From JBDLRH01 sp039800165 (lineage in GTDB: Bacteria > Pseudomonadota > Gammaproteobacteria > Burkholderiales > Burkholderiaceae_C): a stretch of DNA of 12,435 nt. The notes under the pieces are model-generated. The model was not told where the DNA came from, ran no database searches, and saw only the letters and a program-made list of their open reading frames with translations. The stretch lies in the NCBI GenBank assembly GCA_039800165.1, contig JBDLRH010000077.1, forward strand, positions 1-12,435, read 5' to 3'. A program made the position numbers and the translations under genes. Positions 9,896 through 12,435 of the stretch are shown piece by piece. Within the stretch, counting starts at the first letter, position 1, and the number at the start of each line of letters is the position of its first letter.

Positions 9896-9963
9896 TTAAT
9901 CACAGCTTATCCACAATTTGGTGGGGCAACCTGCGGAACAACTTGTGGGCGAGGTGTGGATCG
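9896..9963. promoter_or_regulatory. DnaA-box-like cluster upstream of lepA
   Basis: TTATCCACA at 9907-9915 is a perfect match to the DnaA box consensus. TTAATCACA at 9896-9904 (same strand, two bases before it) and TGTGGATCG at 9955-9963 (opposite orientation) each match seven of nine positions. The local sequence is richer in A and T than the genes around it. The site could bind DnaA for transcriptional control or titration. One perfect 9-mer may still be coincidence, and no dnaA, dnaN or rpmH is nearby, so this is not called an origin. Confidence 0.4.
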
Positions 9964-10033
9964 CCTGTGCGCTCTTCGCGCGGATTCCGCATGATGGTGA
10001 AACAGCCCGTCTTTATGCAATTTCGGGCGGTCG

Positions 10034-10050
10034 ATTCGGGCCGAATTCTA
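10034..10050 (-). promoter_or_regulatory. Candidate extended -10 promoter overlapped by a palindrome
   Basis: On the minus strand TGGTAGAAT fits an extended -10 element (TGn then a five-of-six match to TATAAT) at 10053-10045, the hexamer itself at 10050-10045. It would start transcription near 10038 and yield a leader of more than 300 bases before lepA. The palindrome ATTCGG G CCGAAT at 10034-10046 overlaps the end of the -10 and the start site, as an operator would. No clear -35 is present. Confidence 0.3.
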
Positions 10051-10133
10051 CCAAATCCCCCATCCGACTCTTCATTAGTTAGTGCTCGCACACAAATATG
10101 GCGGGTGCGCGGTGGGAAAAATTTTTTGTAACT

Positions 10134-10173
10134 GGTGCCGATTCGGCGCATATCCGCGCCTTCCGTCGGCACC
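10134..10173 (-). terminator. Large hairpin after mucD, probable but non-canonical terminator
   Basis: On the minus strand GGTGCCGA pairs with TCGGCACC (8 base pairs). Inside this, GGCGC pairs with GCGCC (5 base pairs, 6-base loop), with a small internal loop between the stems. It starts 43 bases after the mucD stop. An A-run followed by TTTTT appears only about a dozen bases downstream, so a classical immediate U-tract is missing. It may instead be a 3'-end stabilising or processing structure. Confidence 0.5.
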
Positions 10174-10215
10174 CCCACCTCGCCCGCCCGCCGGTCCGCC
10201 CCGCCCCGCGCGTGC

Positions 10216-11709
10216 TCAGCGCTGCGGACGGATCAGCGCGAACTGCGCCAGCTCGCCACGGCGGAACAGCAGCGCGATCGGCTTGCTGCGGTCAGCGCGT
10301 GCCAGCGCGGCATCGAACTCCTTGACGTTGCTGACCTCGGTGTTGGAGATCGCGGTGATGATGTCGCCCTCGCGCAGGCCGGCGCGCGCCGCCGCTTCGG
10401 TGGCGGCATCCACCTTCACGCCACCGCGCACCTGCAGCTCGCGCTTTTGCGCATCGCTCAGGTCGCTCACCGTCAGGCCCACCGCCTGCCCCGCCCCTGA
10501 AGGCTTGGGCTTCTCTTCACGGTCCGCAGCGCGGCGCACCGGACGGTCGGGCTCGAGCTCGGCCACGGTCACCGTGAGGTCCCGGCTGGCGCCGCGGCGA
10601 AACACCGTCAGCGTGGCCTTGCTGCCGGGCTTGGTGTTGCCCACCATGCGCGGCAGGTCGGATGACTTCTCGATCGTCTTGCCGTCAAAGCGGGTGATGA
10701 TGTCGCCCGCCTCCACGCCAGCGACGGCCGCCGGCGCGCCGCTTTCGACGCTGCGCACCAGCGCGCCCTGCGGCTTGCCCAGGCCGATGGATTCGGCCAC
10801 GTCCTTGGTGACGTCGGCGATCTGCACGCCGATGCGCCCGCGCTGCACCCGGCCGCTGGCACGCAGCTGGTCAGACACGCGGGTGGCCTCGTCGATCGGG
10901 ATCGCGAACGAGATGCCCATGAAGCCGCCCGAGCGGCTGTAGATCTGGCTGTTGATGCCTACCACCTCGCCGCGCATGTTGATCAGCGGGCCGCCCGAGT
11001 TGCCGGGGTTGATCGCCACGTCGGTCTGGATCAGCGGCAGCAGTTCACCCGTATCGCGCTGCTTGGCACTCACGATGCCCGCCGTCACGGTGTTCTCCAG
11101 GCCGAAGGGCGAGCCGATCGCCATCACCCACTCGCCCACGCGCAGTTTGCTCACGTCGCCGATCTTCACCGCCGGCAGCCCCGCGGCATCGATCTTCACC
11201 ACGGCCACGTCGCTGCGCTTGTCCAGGCCGACGATGCGGGCCTTGAACTCACGCTTGTCGGGCAGTGTCACGAGCAGCTCGTCGGCACCGTCGACCACGT
11301 GCGCGTTGGTCATCACGAAGCCGTCGGCGGAGAGGATGAAGCCCGAGCCCACGCCGCGCTGCGTTGGCTCCTCGTCCTGCGGGTTGCCGCGGCGCTGGCC
11401 CGGCCCGGGCATCGGGATGCCGAAGCGGCGGAAGAACTCCTCCATCCCGGGCGGCACCTCCTGTGCGCCGCGGGTGCCCGCGCGCTCGAGCGTGCGGATG
11501 TTCACCACCGAAGGCCCAACCCGTTCGGCCAGGTCCGCGAAATCGGGCAACTGCTGGGCGCGTGCCATCACGGGCGCGAACAAACCCGCGGCCGTTGCGC
11601 CAATCGCGGCCCCCAGGGCCGCGCGCCGCACCCAGCGCATCGCTGCACGCCAGGTGCCCGGCATGGCCTGCATCGCCGGCACGCCGGCGCTCGTCACGTA
11701 CGCATGCAT
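10216..11709 (-). CDS. mucD: Periplasmic HtrA/Do-family serine protease, MucD (DegQ/DegP-like)
   Basis: Periplasmic quality-control protease that degrades or refolds damaged envelope proteins and damps the sigma-E response. The ATG at 11709 has a good Shine-Dalgarno sequence (AGGA, five bases upstream). The 497-residue product starts with an unusually long leader of about 51 residues with WVRRAALGAAIGATAAGLFA and a likely cleavage after ARA (residue 51). The twin arginine there makes Tat export possible, but Sec is expected for the family. The catalytic triad is H137 (TNAHVVD), D167 (KRSDVAVV) and S238 (GNSGGPL). Two PDZ domains follow, at about 280-375 and 405-490. It is preceded by an RseA/RseB-like gene, the classical rpoE-rseA-rseB-mucD order, and the name MucD is taken from that context. 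The first PDZ begins RIGVQIADVTKDVAESIGL. Confidence 0.93.
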   Translation of the reverse strand: MHAYVTSAGVPAMQAMPGTWRAAMRWVRRAALGAAIGATAAGLFAPVMARAQQLPDFADLAERVGPSVVNIRTLERAGTRGAQEVPPGMEEFFRRFGIPMPGPGQRRGNPQDEEPTQRGVGSGFILSADGFVMTNAHVVDGADELLVTLPDKREFKARIVGLDKRSDVAVVKIDAAGLPAVKIGDVSKLRVGEWVMAIGSPFGLENTVTAGIVSAKQRDTGELLPLIQTDVAINPGNSGGPLINMRGEVVGINSQIYSRSGGFMGISFAIPIDEATRVSDQLRASGRVQRGRIGVQIADVTKDVAESIGLGKPQGALVRSVESGAPAAVAGVEAGDIITRFDGKTIEKSSDLPRMVGNTKPGSKATLTVFRRGASRDLTVTVAELEPDRPVRRAADREEKPKPSGAGQAVGLTVSDLSDAQKRELQVRGGVKVDAATEAAARAGLREGDIITAISNTEVSNVKEFDAALARADRSKPIALLFRRGELAQFALIRPQR

Positions 11710-11738
11710 GTTCTTCCTCTTTTCCTGCTAGGGGTGTG

Positions 11739-11758
11739 GCCGCGGCCCCTGCCGCGGC
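11739..11758 (-). repeat. Perfect hairpin in the gap between the RseB-like gene and mucD
   Basis: GCCGCGGC, four bases, GCCGCGGC: because the 8-mer is itself a palindrome, the pair can form a perfect 8-base-pair hairpin with a 4-base loop. It lies in the 65-base spacer, about 30 bases before the mucD start and upstream of its Shine-Dalgarno sequence. No U-tract follows. It could slow or process the message and so set the ratio of the two products. Confidence 0.5.
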
Positions 11759-11774
11759 GCTGTCTAAGTGGGGT

Positions 11775-12435
11775 TCAAGGGTGCCGATGCAAGGCGCCGG
11801 CGAACTGCTGCAGCGTCTGCAGCGGAACCTCACCCATCACGGTCACGAAGGCGCCCTGGCCATGCGGCACCATCAGCACGGTGGTCGCGCCGGCGCGCAA
11901 GGCCAGCGGCTCGCGCGGCTGGCCCGGCTCGGCGGGGTCGATGAACACGGACACCCGCTGCGCACCCTGCCCGTACACGGCCTGCACCTGCTGCGCGGGC
12001 GGTGCCCCCGACACGGCCGACGCAGCGTGGTCGGCCAGGCGCCTGACGGTGGCCTGCAACGCGAAGCCCTCGGGCACCCGCGAGAGGGCCCAACCTTCCG
12101 CCTCGAGCCGCACAGGCGCCTGCTGCGAGCCTGGAACCGGGGCGCGCAGCGCGCCCTGATGCACGCGAAGGTAGTCTTCGAGCAGGCCCGCCCCGCGCGC
12201 CACCGAGCGTGGGGGCTGCACCGCCACGGGCTGCACGCCATCGGCCGCGCCGCTGCGCCAGGCGGAGGTGGACGCCGGGGCACTCGCCAGCATCGTGCCT
12301 GCCGGCCCCTCGTCCTGCACCTGCACCACCCAGGTGACCAGCGCGACCGCGGCCACGCCGGCCGCCGCTGCCGTCGCCCCGAGCCAGGCCGGCACGCGCC
12401 AGTGGGCACGGCGCCGGGCCGAAGAACCGTCGCCC
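11775..12435 (-). CDS. Anti-sigma-E type protein: RseA-like membrane anchor fused to RseB C-terminal domain (partial)
   Basis: The frame is open from the right window edge to the TGA at 11777-11775, giving 219 residues without an N-terminus. Residues 1-13 are GDGSSARRRAHWR, a basic stretch. Residues 14-39 (VPAWLGATAAAAGVAAVALV and on) form one membrane helix. A low-complexity A/P/S region follows, then LLEDYLRVHQ (84-93), which looks like the C-terminal tail of betaproteobacterial RseA. From about residue 110 on, the sequence WALSRVPEGF (115-124), QQVQAVYGQGAQRVSVFIDP and VMGEVPLQTLQQFAGAL (199-215) matches the C-terminal domain of RseB/MucB (E. coli: WLPQGF ... IVGELPPQTA). The N-terminal LolA-like domain of RseB is absent. 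The gene sits immediately before mucD, where rseB is expected. The sigma-factor-binding N-terminus of RseA, if present, is outside the window. Confidence 0.7.
   Translation of the reverse strand, partial: GDGSSARRRAHWRVPAWLGATAAAAGVAAVALVTWVVQVQDEGPAGTMLASAPASTSAWRSGAADGVQPVAVQPPRSVARGAGLLEDYLRVHQGALRAPVPGSQQAPVRLEAEGWALSRVPEGFALQATVRRLADHAASAVSGAPPAQQVQAVYGQGAQRVSVFIDPAEPGQPREPLALRAGATTVLMVPHGQGAFVTVMGEVPLQTLQQFAGALHRHP

Larger units (their letters stand above)
9705..10215. other. Gene-free region between mucD and lepA, about 510 bases
   Basis: No credible protein gene is visible here; open frames of 92 and 136 codons run through perfect inverted repeats and look random. The GC content is visibly lower than in flanking genes, particularly from about 9880 to 10130. 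Contents going along the minus strand: a large hairpin after mucD (10173-10134), an A/T run (10128-10117), a possible -10 with a palindrome (10050-10034), DnaA-box-like sites (9963-9896), a hairpin palindrome (9882-9868), a possible -10 at 9825-9820, a small hairpin (9813-9784), an intrinsic terminator (9780-9749) and a possible lepA -10 (9734-9729). Two uses fit: a separate small RNA, or a regulated leader of lepA. Confidence 0.7.

Noticed and set aside
9868..9963. A replication origin
   Set aside because: Only one perfect DnaA box, no AT-rich unwinding repeats and no dnaA/dnaN/rpmH/gidA nearby; cluster is reported only as a regulatory candidate.
9721..10131. 136-codon plus-strand open frame in the lepA upstream region
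   Set aside because: It runs through the terminator stem, a perfect palindrome and the DnaA-like sites, has no domain resemblance and no good ribosome binding site; judged a chance frame.
9900..10178. 92-codon minus-strand open frame after mucD
   Set aside because: GTG start inside the large hairpin, no recognisable family, unusual composition and no Shine-Dalgarno sequence; treated as non-coding.
9705..10215. 6S RNA, 4.5S RNA, tmRNA, RNase P RNA or a tRNA in the gap
   Set aside because: None of their conserved cores (for example the SRP tetraloop region or a tRNA acceptor/T-loop) could be found on either strand.
10082..10942. 286-codon plus-strand frame opposite mucD
   Set aside because: Shadow of the MucD PDZ region; serine/arginine-rich composition from GC codon bias.

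Overview
This is a GC-rich chromosomal window (near two-thirds GC by eye). Gene content and order point to a betaproteobacterium of the order Burkholderiales, probably Comamonadaceae or a close relative. The evidence is the run mucD / lepA / lepB / DUF4845 / rnc / era / recO / pdxJ / acpS / nagZ, a PdxJ of the divergent 'VNVN' type, and the DUF4845 gene between lepB and rnc. No phage, insertion sequence, CRISPR array, tRNA or rRNA gene was seen.

Layout. Positions 1-179 (+) hold the last 58 codons of a nucleotide-sugar epimerase/dehydratase of the CapD/WbpM type. It is followed by lysS (221-1783, +). lysS converges on nagZ with only 5 bases between the two stop codons. From nagZ to the right end everything is on the minus strand. 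Read in the direction of transcription, the order is an rseA/rseB-like gene cut by the window edge (12435-11775), mucD (11709-10216), a gene-free stretch of about 510 bases, then lepA, lepB, a DUF4845 gene, rnc, era, recO, pdxJ, acpS and nagZ (9704-1789). The last nine genes overlap or lie at most about 31 bases apart and look like one operon.

How the genes fit together. The right end is the envelope-stress module: an anti-sigma-E type membrane protein and the periplasmic protease MucD. The long operon combines ribosome and membrane biogenesis (LepA, signal peptidase LepB, RNase III, Era) with repair (RecO), cofactor synthesis (PdxJ for vitamin B6, AcpS for activating acyl carrier protein) and peptidoglycan recycling (NagZ).

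Two places deserve a second look. First, the gene before mucD reads as one open frame. It joins an RseA-like membrane anchor and tail directly to the C-terminal domain of RseB, with no room for RseB's N-terminal LolA-like lipid-sensing domain. Second, the stretch upstream of lepA holds a strong intrinsic terminator facing lepA, a second copy of the terminator's 5' arm about 60 bases upstream, a perfect DnaA box with two near matches, and several palindromes. It may encode a small RNA or a leader that controls lepA. Everything else is ordinary core genome.
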